DNA of 64,000 bases, from NCBI RefSeq assembly GCF_020400825.1, contig NZ_JAINVH010000038.1, positions 1-64,000 of the forward strand, in the 5' to 3' direction. Below, piece after piece: positions 18,993-27,686 of the stretch. The position numbers were made by a program, and so were the translations under genes. The notes under the pieces were generated by a model. The model was not told the DNA's origin. It saw only the letters and a program-made list of their open reading frames with translations, and searched no databases. The DNA comes from Streptomyces sp. HPF1205 (GTDB lineage Bacteria > Actinomycetota > Actinomycetes > Streptomycetales > Streptomycetaceae). Within the stretch, counting starts at the first letter, position 1; each line of letters begins with the position of its first letter.

Positions 18993-20176
18993 TGTCGCCG
19001 TTCGGCTTGTCGTGGACGCGGACGCGCACGCCGGGTACCGCCGCGACGGAGTCCGCCGATGCCGCGCCGGCCGCCGCCGGACCGCCGGATCCCGGCACTG
19101 CCCCGCGCGACGGCGGTTCACCGGTTCCGGGATCGCCGTCGCCTGCCGAGGCCAGACCGGCCCTGCCACCGGACGTCGGCAGCGTATTCGCCGAACTGCC
19201 CACCGCCGCCCCGCGCGTGGGCCACGTCCCGGGACAGGTCGTGCCACGGCTGGCACCGCTGGCCACCGGGCTGCCGAGTGTGCGGGTGGACGCCGGCCTG
19301 CTGGGCGGGCGTTGGCTGGCAGGGGCGAGCACGACCGGCCTCGGGCACCTCAAGGAGGGGACGACCGGTCAGGACGTCTACCGCTATGCCCTCGCGGACG
19401 ACGGGTCCGCCCTGGTGCTCGCGGTCTGCGACGGCCTCGGCTCGCGGCCCACCACATCCCAGATCGGCTCGGCGTTTTTGGCCGCCTACGCCTGCGAGGC
19501 ACTGGCCGCCGTCAGCGCCGAGCAGTTGGCCGCCGGGGCGGAGGCCGCGCTGCGCGAGGCGCTGGTGGGCGCCAACTTCCGCGCATTGCAGTACCGCAAC
19601 GATGCCGAGCCCGACCTGAGCGACCGCGACCTGGCCTGCACCGTACTGCTGTGCCTGCTGCCGCTCACCGGCCCCGGCACCGCCGACGACCCGGCCGCCC
19701 ACTTCCTGCGGGTCGGCGACGGCAACGCCTTCACGCTCAGCGGCGACGCATACGCCGAGGTGTTCGAGCGCGGCGACGGTCCGGCCAACGTCGTCCTCGC
19801 CTCGCTGCCTCATCCGGCGCCGGAGTCCCTGATCGAGTACACCGAGTTCCCGCTGACCGGAGTGGACGCGGTCGTTCTGGCCACCGACGGGCTGGCCACC
19901 GACGTCTTCGACTCCTCGGCCGTCCGCCGTTGGCTTGCGTCCAACTGGGAGCGGCCCTGTGGCCCGGCCCGGATGCTGGACGCGCTGCGTTACCGCCGTC
20001 AGGGCTCGCACGACGACCGTACGGCGCTGGTCGCCTGGTCCACCGGGCAGTCCGCGGCAGCGGCCGGCGCGGCAGCCGGCAGGGTCCGTGGCCCGGTACC
20101 GTCCGCCCCGGACGTGACCCCCGCGGAGTCGGGGACGCAGGCCGTGGCCGACCCGGATCCGGGAGCCGGCGGATGA
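18992..20176 (+). CDS. PP2C-family protein phosphatase
   Basis: The protein has 394 residues starting at ATG 18992, overlapping the vWA stop. After a disordered Pro/Ala/Gly-rich N-terminus (about 1-75) and a linker, the PP2C core begins at GRWLAGASTTGLGHLKEGT. LVLAVCDGLGSRP holds the first metal-binding Asp in the form D-G-L-G instead of the common D-G-M-G. HFLRVGDGNAFTL, VVLATDGLAT and GSHDDRTALVAW are the later metal and core motifs. PP2C enzymes remove phosphate from Ser/Thr. Here the natural counterpart is the kinase encoded next, which starts inside this gene's stop (ATGA). The domain matches the PP2C_2 subtype found in TerY-P triads. Confidence 0.9.
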   Translation: MSPFGLSWTRTRTPGTAATESADAAPAAAGPPDPGTAPRDGGSPVPGSPSPAEARPALPPDVGSVFAELPTAAPRVGHVPGQVVPRLAPLATGLPSVRVDAGLLGGRWLAGASTTGLGHLKEGTTGQDVYRYALADDGSALVLAVCDGLGSRPTTSQIGSAFLAAYACEALAAVSAEQLAAGAEAALREALVGANFRALQYRNDAEPDLSDRDLACTVLLCLLPLTGPGTADDPAAHFLRVGDGNAFTLSGDAYAEVFERGDGPANVVLASLPHPAPESLIEYTEFPLTGVDAVVLATDGLATDVFDSSAVRRWLASNWERPCGPARMLDALRYRRQGSHDDRTALVAWSTGQSAAAAGAAAGRVRGPVPSAPDVTPAESGTQAVADPDPGAGG

Positions 20177-21777
20177 AACAACTGACCGGTACGACGGGAC
20201 TGCGCTATGCGGTCTCGGACGACTTGCTCGGCTCGGGCGGTGAGGCGAAGCTGTACCGCTGCACCGACGCGCGCGGCAATGCCCGCGTCTACAAGAAGTA
20301 CGAGAAGCCGGGCGGACGGGAGACAGCCGCCCGGCTGGGCAAACTCCAGCGGATCGGTCTGGACATCGTGCAGTCCGCTGAGCGGTCCCGGACGTTCGCC
20401 GACTCCCCCAGTTCGTCGATCAACTGGCCGATCGACCTGGTGCAGGACACACGGGGGCGGGTCGACGGGGTGATCCTGCCGCTGATCCCCGCCCAATTCA
20501 TGCAGCCGTCGCGCCCGGCCAGGACGCTGGACTTCCTCACCCTGGCGCGGTCCGTCCCACCGCCCCCGGATGCCAAGGTGCGTGTCGGCGTACTGATCCG
20601 GCTGTGCAACATCATCGGTTACCTGCAGTCGCAGCACCTGGTGCACGGCGACGTGTCCGCGAAGAACATCGTGTGGAGCGCCGACCCGCCGCAGGTGTAC
20701 CTGATCGACTGCGACGGTCTCCAGCCCTTCCACCCGGCCCCCACGAAGGGCGTGGTCACCATCGGCTGGGAGGATCCGCGCACGGTCCGCAAGGAGATCC
20801 CGGCGCACGACCAGTACAGCGACCGCTACGCGCTGGCCCTCGCCCTGTACCGAGGGCTGTTCCTCAACCCGGGAAGGCTGGCGTACCGGAATGACGGTAG
20901 CTGGCCGAAGCCGGCGGCCTTCCCGCCCGGCCTCGACCCAGGGCTGCGCCGGCTCTTCGGACGGGCACTGGACGACCCGCGCGCCACCGACACCAGACCC
21001 ACTGCCAACGAGTGGGTCGCGGCTTTGACCAGTGCGTTCATCAGCGGCAGCGGCTACCGGCAGCGAGCGCTCGCCGTGCTGGACGCGCACGCGCAGGAGC
21101 ACCGCGACGCGTACGCGAGGTCGGCGCGGCAAACAGTAACTCTCACCGGGGGACCGGCCGCGGCCATCGCGCCGAATCCCGTCCCTTCACCGGGCGCCGC
21201 GGCGCCCACCCGCGGGCGCGTCCGCACCCCGCAGACCCTGGTCGTGCCGCAGGGCACGCGGCCGGCGCCGACGACAGCGCCGCGCGCGCCCCAGAAGTTC
21301 CACCCGCTGCCGCAGCCCCCTCCGAAGCGCAAGCGCAACGTGGCGGCCTGGGTGCTGGTGCCGCTGGTCCTGCTGGCCGCCGGAGGCACGGGCACCGTGT
21401 GGTTTGAGCACCACCAGCGGCAGACCTCCACGCGGCAAGAGGCGCCCCCGTCGGCACCGCCGTCGGTGACAGCCTGCCCCACGACGGTGACCTCCCACCT
21501 GCCTGCCGACCGGCGGCAGGGAGCGATCCTCCTGCACCACTACCTCACCCGGCTGCACGACATCACCTTGTGCACGACCAGCGACGGCGCCATCTACTAC
21601 CACGGCGAGGTACGCGACAAGCCGCAGCTCGGCAGCATCACGGTGCTCGCCGAGCGCACCGCCACCGGCTACGTCGCGCGGAACCAGGGCTACACGTACA
21701 CGATCCACGGTTCGCAGGTCACCGTGGGCCTGCCCGACCGCAAGAGCGCCAGCTACGCGCTCGTCCCGGCGGGTTGA
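20173..21777 (+). CDS. Membrane-anchored Ser/Thr kinase of the triad
   Basis: The protein has 534 residues from ATG 20173 (ATGA overlap with the PP2C stop). The kinase domain (about 1-300) has a glycine loop LLGSGGEAKLYRC, Lys41 in VYKKYEK, the catalytic loop LVHGDVSAKNIVW (Asp160) and the metal motif LIDCDGLQ (Asp179, Asp181), so it should be active. A Pro-rich linker leads to one membrane helix (about 389-411, VAAWVLVPLVLLAAGGTG) and a 110-residue extracytoplasmic tail with two cysteines (TACP, TLCTT) and Tyr-rich strands. It completes the vWA-PP2C-kinase operon. The tail suggests the triad senses something at the envelope, which is unusual for TerY-P kinases as I know them. Confidence 0.88.
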   Translation: MKQLTGTTGLRYAVSDDLLGSGGEAKLYRCTDARGNARVYKKYEKPGGRETAARLGKLQRIGLDIVQSAERSRTFADSPSSSINWPIDLVQDTRGRVDGVILPLIPAQFMQPSRPARTLDFLTLARSVPPPPDAKVRVGVLIRLCNIIGYLQSQHLVHGDVSAKNIVWSADPPQVYLIDCDGLQPFHPAPTKGVVTIGWEDPRTVRKEIPAHDQYSDRYALALALYRGLFLNPGRLAYRNDGSWPKPAAFPPGLDPGLRRLFGRALDDPRATDTRPTANEWVAALTSAFISGSGYRQRALAVLDAHAQEHRDAYARSARQTVTLTGGPAAAIAPNPVPSPGAAAPTRGRVRTPQTLVVPQGTRPAPTTAPRAPQKFHPLPQPPPKRKRNVAAWVLVPLVLLAAGGTGTVWFEHHQRQTSTRQEAPPSAPPSVTACPTTVTSHLPADRRQGAILLHHYLTRLHDITLCTTSDGAIYYHGEVRDKPQLGSITVLAERTATGYVARNQGYTYTIHGSQVTVGLPDRKSASYALVPAG

Positions 21778-21807
21778 GCGCGTACGGTGTCGAGCCGGCC
21801 CGTGCGG

Positions 21808-22398
21808 TCAGCGGGCCGGAGCGGCGATCCCCGGGCCGGGTTCCAGTCCAGGACCCGGGCCCGGCTCCAGCCCCGGGACCAGCCCCAGGTCGGAACGCAG
21901 GCTGGTGCGCAGCTCGGTGAGGCGTGTCCAGCACCGCCGGATCTCCGCCTCGGCGGCCTCGACGGCCGTGCCGTCCGGATCCGGTGTGAGCCGCATCAGT
22001 GAGCCGTAGAGCGCCCCGAGTGTCCGGTTGGCTGTCCGCAGGGCTTCAAGGACGGGTGCGGGCACGGTCATCTGCGCCTGCGCGTAGGTGTTCCGGTACG
22101 CGGCCCGCACGGTGTGCAGCACATTGGCCGCTTCGCCCGGGTCGGCGCCGCGCCGCAGCACGTGGCAGTAGTCGGACAGCGCGGTCAGATACTGCCGGGC
22201 CGCAGCATTCAGCTCCGCGTACTGTGCGGTACGCACCTCGCGTAGGCGGTGGCGCTCGCGTTCCGCCGACCGCAGGTCGCTGTGGTCCCGGTCCGCACGG
22301 TGCGTCCGCTCGGCCTGGCGGTACGTCAGCAGCGCCGACGCCAGGGTCCCGATGATTCCGACCGAGCCCACCACCAGGGCCGCCGTACCCTCTCCCAT
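21808..22398 (-). CDS. Small single-pass membrane coiled-coil protein
   Basis: The protein has 196 residues and starts at ATG 22398. Residues about 6-26 (ALVVGSVGIIGTLASALLTY) form one N-terminal membrane helix. A charged coiled coil (AERTHRADRDHSDLRSAERE) and further helices follow, and the last 25 residues are a Pro/Gly-rich tail. No enzymatic motif is visible. Similar phage-holin-like or membrane-anchored helical proteins are common and unnamed in streptomycetes. It converges with the kinase gene and lies downstream of the macro-domain-like gene on the same strand. It may serve as a membrane partner, but nothing shows this directly. Confidence 0.65.
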   Translation of the reverse strand: MGEGTAALVVGSVGIIGTLASALLTYRQAERTHRADRDHSDLRSAERERHRLREVRTAQYAELNAAARQYLTALSDYCHVLRRGADPGEAANVLHTVRAAYRNTYAQAQMTVPAPVLEALRTANRTLGALYGSLMRLTPDPDGTAVEAAEAEIRRCWTRLTELRTSLRSDLGLVPGLEPGPGPGLEPGPGIAAPAR

Positions 22399-22561
22399 GG
22401 CCTTGTCCCCTCGTCACGGGGGCCGTGCGTCCCCCTTGAGTCTTTTGCCCGGGACGGCGGTACGGCACCGGGTACCGTCCGGGCCGGTCGGGGACGGCAT
22501 CCGGGCAGCGACCGGGTGCAGGTGCGGACAGCGATGCTGTGCGAAGCGGGAGCCGGCGCGG

Positions 22562-23674
22562 TCAGCGGCCCGGCGACGGCCCGTACCCGGCCAGGACATC
22601 AACGACCAGGCCGGCGTTCTCCCAGCGGCGCGTGACCAGGTGGACATCCCAGGACGGGTTTTCGGCAAGCGCCGGGCCCAACGCGGCGAGCATTCTGCGG
22701 AGGCTGTCCTCCGGCGCCAGCCCGCCACGGCCGGCCCCGAGCAACGGCAGGCACAGCGAGCGCAACGGCGGTTCGAACGCGTTCTGTTCGGCCGCCGCAC
22801 ACGTGAAGACCCGGGTCACGGCAGTCTCCACCGCTCCGGGCGGGACCTCGTATCCTTCGCCGGCGCGCGGGGTGACGACCGCCGCGTGGTAGATCCGGCG
22901 GACCGAGCGGGCGGCGAGGGCGCCGGACGTGGTGGCCACCACCGTGCCGGGAGCGACCGGCAGGCCCGGTGAGGCGAATCTGACCAGCCAGTTGTGGAGT
23001 TCCGCCGCCACCAGGTCCTCAAGGATCCCGCCCGCCGCGTCCCGCCGGGCCCCCGCCCGGCGCAGACTGCCGGAGGTCGTGGGACGGAAGGTGCGGGACA
23101 TCTCCAGGTAGGTGTTCTCCGATGCCACCAACACGTCGATGCCGCTGAGCAGTTCGATGGAGGTGGTGTGCACGGTGAGCGGGACGGTGCCGTGCGCGAA
23201 GCCGACCCGCACGGTCTGCGGTGACAAAGGCGGGCGGCTCGACGGCTGCTGCGTGGCCGTGGCCCGGTGGGCCCGGCACAGGCTGAGAACGGCCTCCGCC
23301 GTCTGCTCGACGACCAGCTTTTCCTGATGTTTGCGAAAGTGCTCGGTGCCGACGCCGAAGCACCTGGCGGCCTCCCGCCGCCGGTCCTGCGCGTACCAGT
23401 CCTTGGTGCCGTGCCCCACACCGAAGGTGAACTCGGCCGCGCGGCGCAGCGCTTCCCCGCTCAGTTCACCGACTGCCGCGCCCAGCAGCTTCTCCACCGC
23501 TTCCGGAGGCACCTCGTGGTCCGAGGCGAATCCGCAGGCGACCGCCGCCGAGCGGAGCGCCGGCAACTGCAGCCTGCGCAGCCGTAACAGACCGTTGACC
23601 CGTACCGAGTTCAGCTCCGAGACGAGATCCGGGAGCGCGGCGGCGCCGGACTCGGCACCGGGAACGAGGCTCAT
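22562..23674 (-). CDS. Macro-domain-like protein with helical front
   Basis: The protein has 370 residues from ATG 23674, taken because the N-terminus there is ordinary and the upstream extension is not. The first 165 residues are helical with no named domain. The C-terminal part looks like a divergent macro (ADP-ribose-binding) fold: VDVLVASENTYLEMSRTF-type sequence replaces the usual NAAN loop, IYHAAVVTP is the conserved His strand, and LCLPLLGAGRGGLAPEDS is the glycine-rich phosphate loop. Macro proteins bind or hydrolyse ADP-ribose groups and often accompany NAD+-targeting conflict systems. A RES toxin lies in the same island. Catalysis is doubtful because the asparagine loop is altered. 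Confidence 0.65.
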   Translation of the reverse strand: MSLVPGAESGAAALPDLVSELNSVRVNGLLRLRRLQLPALRSAAVACGFASDHEVPPEAVEKLLGAAVGELSGEALRRAAEFTFGVGHGTKDWYAQDRRREAARCFGVGTEHFRKHQEKLVVEQTAEAVLSLCRAHRATATQQPSSRPPLSPQTVRVGFAHGTVPLTVHTTSIELLSGIDVLVASENTYLEMSRTFRPTTSGSLRRAGARRDAAGGILEDLVAAELHNWLVRFASPGLPVAPGTVVATTSGALAARSVRRIYHAAVVTPRAGEGYEVPPGAVETAVTRVFTCAAAEQNAFEPPLRSLCLPLLGAGRGGLAPEDSLRRMLAALGPALAENPSWDVHLVTRRWENAGLVVDVLAGYGPSPGR

Positions 23675-24277
23675 CACCCCAGCATGCCACTGCGGCGTGG
23701 CGGCATCCCGGCCTTCAGGGCACTGTCGAGGCGGAACTCGCGGACTCCGGGTGGTGCGCCTCCGGTTTGCCCTGCTGCGATCCAGGCGGGCGGTCGGGCA
23801 TCGTTCGCGTGGCCTTCCGGTGCTGGGGGCGGTCTCGGGACCGGCTCTTGGCGGCCTCACACGTGGTACGCCCGCGCGCCGTGAACACCGCCACCGTTGT
23901 GAGGCCAGTGGTGTCGACGAGGGTCCGGCGGACGCCCGCGTGGTGAGGAGCAGGCCGTTACGGACCGCGTCTTCCCGCCGCTCGGAACGGTGCCCGCCCC
24001 GTCGACGGGGGTGGTGCAGATGGGCTGTCGGTGCGTCAACTGTCAATGGTGAGACCTTTGTTGACCGAGTGACGCATGGATGTCATGATGCAGCGGGTCG
24101 AGCGAGAAAAGATATGATCTTTATTGATCGGTTCCCAGCAGAGTCGCCGTCGAAGCAGCGCAACAGGCGCACGGTTGAACGGCCTCTGCGTCGCCGTGGA
24201 GCACGTCCACCGACCAGGTTCCGCGGCCACGCCTGCTCGTCCCTGCCGCGTGCATCGCCGAACGGAGGTCGACGCTG
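23675..24277. other. Spacer with no supported gene
   Basis: About 600 bases without a convincing gene. Short frames on both strands do not match codon use of the neighbours and have no family motif. CGGAGG at 24262-24267 is the ribosome site for the BtrH-like gene. The A/T-richer patch around 24040-24130 could hold its promoter. Confidence 0.4.
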
Positions 24278-24820
24278 TTGTCCGTCGACGAGATGACCAA
24301 GCTGCCGGGTGTGGAGCGGATTCGCACCCAGGACCCGAACAACCACCTGCACTGTCGAAAGACCCAGCTCCTGGCGTACGTCGGCGGCCTGACACCGTGG
24401 TCCGACCTGCTGATGTACGGGGCGCTGGGCTCCACCTCGGCCATCCACCGCCACTGCTACCTGGGCGGCCGGGACCGCTGGGCGTTCGAGACCCCGTACG
24501 TGACCGACGACGACCTGCGCCTGCTGGGGTTCGAGGTGCTGCCGGCCGGAGCCGCGGACGACCTGGCCCGGTTGGAGTCGGGCCTCCCCCGGTTGGAGTC
24601 GGGCCTCACCCAGTACCTGGCCGCCGGACAGCCCGTGCTCTTCTACGCGCCCCGGCACCATTTCCCGTACTGGATGGACTTCATGCGCCGCGTCGGCACG
24701 CTCCCCGAGGAGTACGGGCTGCTGCACTCGTTCCTCGTCTGCGGGGCGAGCAGCACTCAGGTACTGCTGGTCGACAACGTCGCCGACGACCACGAGTACT
24801 TCGCACTGACACGGCAGCTG
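24278..24820 (+). pseudogene. BtrH-like acyltransferase, 5' part
   Basis: TTG 24278 with CGGAGG upstream opens a frame of 181 codons. The first residues include HCRKTQLLAYVGG and then FETPYVTDDDLRLLGFEV. The N-terminus corresponds to the BtrH_N family (butirosin biosynthesis protein H), whose conserved Cys starts the acyl-transfer site (NNHLHCRKTQ). The frame is cut at 24820 by an IS701-type element whose first three bases supply a TAG stop. The C-terminal half continues at 30703 after a second insertion. BtrH moves an acyl group from an acyl carrier protein to an amine. Here the gene can act only if both insertions are removed. Confidence 0.7.
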
Positions 24821-25193
24821 TAGTTCTTGATCGGTGAGGTATCGCTGCTGGTCAGGTCGTCGCAGCGGCGGTGATGTTGTTCCATCTTTGGTGGGCCTGG
24901 GCGGCTTGGTGTTGGTGGTGGCGGCGCCAGGCGGACCAGTGCAGGAGGTGGTCGCGGTCGCGTCGGGGGTGGGGCAGGGCAGTGATCCGTAGCAGGCGGA
25001 GCAGTTCGCGGCCGCTGGCTGGGGCGAGTTCGCCGCCGGTGGTGGCCATGGTGGCAGTGCGGGCGCGGGCGATCGCGAGGACGGCTGCGGCGAGCATGCT
25101 GATCAGGGTCCAGCGCATCCAGGAGTTCCAGCAGGTGGTCTGGCCCTGGTCGAGGCCGCAGACGCCCTTTGTCAGCTGGAAGTCTTCCTCAGT

Positions 25194-25201
25194 CCGCCAC
25201 C
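25194..25201 (+). repeat. attL core of recombinase element
   Basis: CCGCCACC, a direct copy of the octamer at 27679-27686. Joining the outside flanks through one copy gives an uninterrupted transposase frame. The true crossover dinucleotide for serine recombinases lies within such a core. Confidence 0.75.
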
Positions 25202-25470
25202 CGTAAAGCACCCGAAGGCGGTTCGAGTTCCTGTGGGTTGGCGATACTCCAGGTAGAGGCCCTGCTGCGGCTGGGCGAGTTGGTGACGCGGCTGCGGGGC
25301 CGTGTGGATATGGCGGGGGGTGACGACCGGTGTCCGGGCCTGACGGACCTCCCCCTTGAGCTTGGTGTGGACGGCGCTTCCCGCGGACAGGCGGGCGTTG
25401 GCCGTGCGGATGCTGGCGGCGTGGGCGAGCCGGGCGGCGAGTTCCGAACGCCGGGAGAGGAGCGGGAAGA

Positions 25471-27633
25471 GTGAGCGGCTCCTTCCTTCTTCCGTGGGGC
25501 CAGTCGCAGGACAAGATCCGGGCTGAGCACCGGGACCGCACCGCCCTGGTCTACGTGCGGCAGTCCAGTCGGCAGCAGGTGATCGAGCACTCGGAGTCGA
25601 CGCGCCTGCAGTACCGGTTGGTGGAGCGGGCGGTCGCGCTGGGATGGGCCCGCTCGCGGGTCGAGCTGATCGACGACGACCTCGGGCAGTCCGCGGCCAC
25701 GGCCGACACGCGGCCAGGCTTCGCGAAGCTGGTCACCGAGGTGACCATGGGCCGGGTCGGCCTGGTGCTGGGAATCGAGATGTCCCGGCTTGCCCGCACC
25801 GGCCGCGACTGGCACCAGCTGATCGAGCTGTGCTCGCTCTCTGGCGCCCTGCTGGCCGACCTCGACGGCGTCTACGACCCGTCCTACTACAACGACAGAC
25901 TGCTGCTCGGCCTGAAGGGCACCATGCCGGAGGCCGAGCTCTACCTCATCCGCCAGCGTATGGAGGGCGGGAAGCGTGCGAAGGCAGAACGAGGTGAGCT
26001 CGCCCTGCGCCCGCCGATCGGCTACTGGCGCCGGCCCTCAGGCGAGACCGTCCTGGAACCCGACGAGCAGGCCCGCACCGTGGTCCGGCTGATCTTCGAC
26101 ACCTTCGCCCGCGTCGGCACCATCAACGGCGTCCTGCGCCACCTCGTCGCGCACGGCGTCCAGATGCCGGTCCGTTCCGCGTCCGGCCTCGACAAGGGCG
26201 ACCTGACCTGGCGCCGCCCCACCCGCGAGACTCTGCAGATCATGCTGCACAACCCGGTCTATGCCGGGTACTACGCCTATGGGCGCAGGCAGACCGAGAC
26301 GCGCCGCAAGAAGCCGGGACGGCCCTCGACCGGGCGGGTGGTGACTGCGATGGACCAGTGGCACGTACTGCTGCCCGACCGGCTGCCCGCCTACATCACC
26401 GCCGAGCAGTACCACGCGAACCTGGCCCGGCTGGACGCCAACCGGCAGACCTCGACGCATTCCGGGACGCCGCGGGGCGGAGCGGCCCTGCTCGCCGGGC
26501 TGCTGCGCTGCGGCAAGTGCGGCCACCGCATGGCCTCGCACTACCACCACCACGCGGCCCATCCGGTCACGCACAACTACTCGTGCGCCTTCTTCCCCGT
26601 CAACTACGGAACCGGCGAACGCTGCCAGACCGTCGCCGGGCCCGTCCTGGACCGCCACATCACGGCCCAGCTCATGGAAGCCGTCGCCCCCGCTGCTTTG
26701 GAGGTCTCCCTCAAAGCCGCCGAGCAGGCCGAGGCCGAGCGCGCCGTCCTCGACACCCTGTGGCGCCAGCGCCTGGAGCGGACCCGCATCACCGCTGACC
26801 GCGCCCGACGCCAGTACCAGCTCGCGGAACCCGAGAACCGCCTCGTCGTACGCCAGCTGGAGAAGGACTGGGAGGAGGCACTTGCCGATCAGGCCCGACT
26901 GGAGGACGAGTACGCCCGCTTCACCGAGGCACGTCCCGCCCGGCTCGACGACACCGAACGGCACGTCATCCGGCGCCTGGCCGCAGATCTGCCCGGCTTG
27001 TGGTCGGACCCGCGTGTCACCCAGGCCGAGCGCAAGGAACTCCTGCGCATCCTGGTCGAGGCCGTCACCGTGTCCGTCGTCGGCGACAGCGAACTGGTCG
27101 ACGTCACCATCACCTGGGCCGGCGGTCATCAGACCCACAGCCAAGCCGTCCGCCCCGTCCAGCGCTACGACCAGCTCTCATACTTCCCCCGGATGCTCGA
27201 ACGCCTCGATGAACTCGCCCGCCAGGGCCTGAACGTCGGACAGATCGCCCGCCAACTCAACGCCGAAGCCTTCCGCCCACCCAAGCGGACCAGCCGCTTC
27301 ACCACCGAACTGGTCGGAAAGCTCCTTGCCCGGCACGCGATCCGCACTCCCGGCCGCCGCCGCAGCCCAGCCCCCGAGCCTGGCCCGGACCAGTGGACCG
27401 TCCGAACCCTCGCAGACGAACTCGCCATGCCCACCGACACCGTCTTCACCTGGATCTACCGCGGCTGGCTCACCGCCGCGAAGCCCCCTGGCGCCCGCTC
27501 TTGGATCATCAGCGCCGACGCCGACGAACTGCGCAGACTCCGCGAACTGCGCTCGCTCCCCCGCGGCCACCACGCACGCCAGCGATGGCAGGCACCCGTC
27601 CGCCCCCAACAACCCGACAAGGAGGCCCCATGA
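25471..27633 (+). CDS. Large serine recombinase (integrase)
   Basis: The protein has 720 residues from GTG 25471, with AGGAG about nine bases upstream. The resolvase domain starts with LVYVRQSSRQQ (catalytic Ser at about residue 32) and includes GLVLGIEMSRLARTGRDW and LLGLKGTMPEAELYLIRQRM. The recombinase domain follows (ELALRPPIGYWRR, IMLHNPVYAGYYAYGRRQ), then a zinc ribbon (LLRCGKCGHRM with a distant second Cys pair), a coiled-coil region and an extended C-terminus with a helix-turn-helix-like AMPTDTVFTWIYRGWLTA. Such enzymes integrate or excise DNA between short att sites without host factors. Here the gene sits inside its own short element, which suggests a single-gene transposon-like life style. 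Confidence 0.92.
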   Translation: MSGSFLLPWGQSQDKIRAEHRDRTALVYVRQSSRQQVIEHSESTRLQYRLVERAVALGWARSRVELIDDDLGQSAATADTRPGFAKLVTEVTMGRVGLVLGIEMSRLARTGRDWHQLIELCSLSGALLADLDGVYDPSYYNDRLLLGLKGTMPEAELYLIRQRMEGGKRAKAERGELALRPPIGYWRRPSGETVLEPDEQARTVVRLIFDTFARVGTINGVLRHLVAHGVQMPVRSASGLDKGDLTWRRPTRETLQIMLHNPVYAGYYAYGRRQTETRRKKPGRPSTGRVVTAMDQWHVLLPDRLPAYITAEQYHANLARLDANRQTSTHSGTPRGGAALLAGLLRCGKCGHRMASHYHHHAAHPVTHNYSCAFFPVNYGTGERCQTVAGPVLDRHITAQLMEAVAPAALEVSLKAAEQAEAERAVLDTLWRQRLERTRITADRARRQYQLAEPENRLVVRQLEKDWEEALADQARLEDEYARFTEARPARLDDTERHVIRRLAADLPGLWSDPRVTQAERKELLRILVEAVTVSVVGDSELVDVTITWAGGHQTHSQAVRPVQRYDQLSYFPRMLERLDELARQGLNVGQIARQLNAEAFRPPKRTSRFTTELVGKLLARHAIRTPGRRRSPAPEPGPDQWTVRTLADELAMPTDTVFTWIYRGWLTAAKPPGARSWIISADADELRRLRELRSLPRGHHARQRWQAPVRPQQPDKEAP

Positions 27634-27678
27634 AGAAACCACCGGACATGGGGTGCACTCCGAGTGGCGCACCTCCAC

Positions 27679-27686
27679 CCGCCACC
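27679..27686 (+). repeat. attR core of recombinase element
   Basis: CCGCCACC, the second copy of the 8-bp core. It lies 45 bases downstream of the recombinase stop and marks the right end of the nested element. Confidence 0.75.

Larger units (their letters stand above)
25194..27686 (+). mobile_element. Large-serine-recombinase mobile element
   Basis: This 2.49-kb unit is inserted in the IS701 transposase and bounded by direct repeats of the 8-bp core CCGCCACC. It contains one recognisable gene, a 720-residue large serine recombinase. Exact removal between the two core copies restores the transposase frame, which defines the ends. About 270 bases between the left core and the recombinase start show no supported gene. 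No other cargo is present. Confidence 0.85.

Noticed and set aside
23700-24060. A transposase remnant between the macro gene and BtrH-like gene
   Set aside because: Some short words looked transposase-like, but no ordered motif could be read in any frame.
25202-25470. A small gene in front of the serine recombinase
   Set aside because: Frames on both strands are open by GC bias only. No ribosome site or family motif supports a protein.
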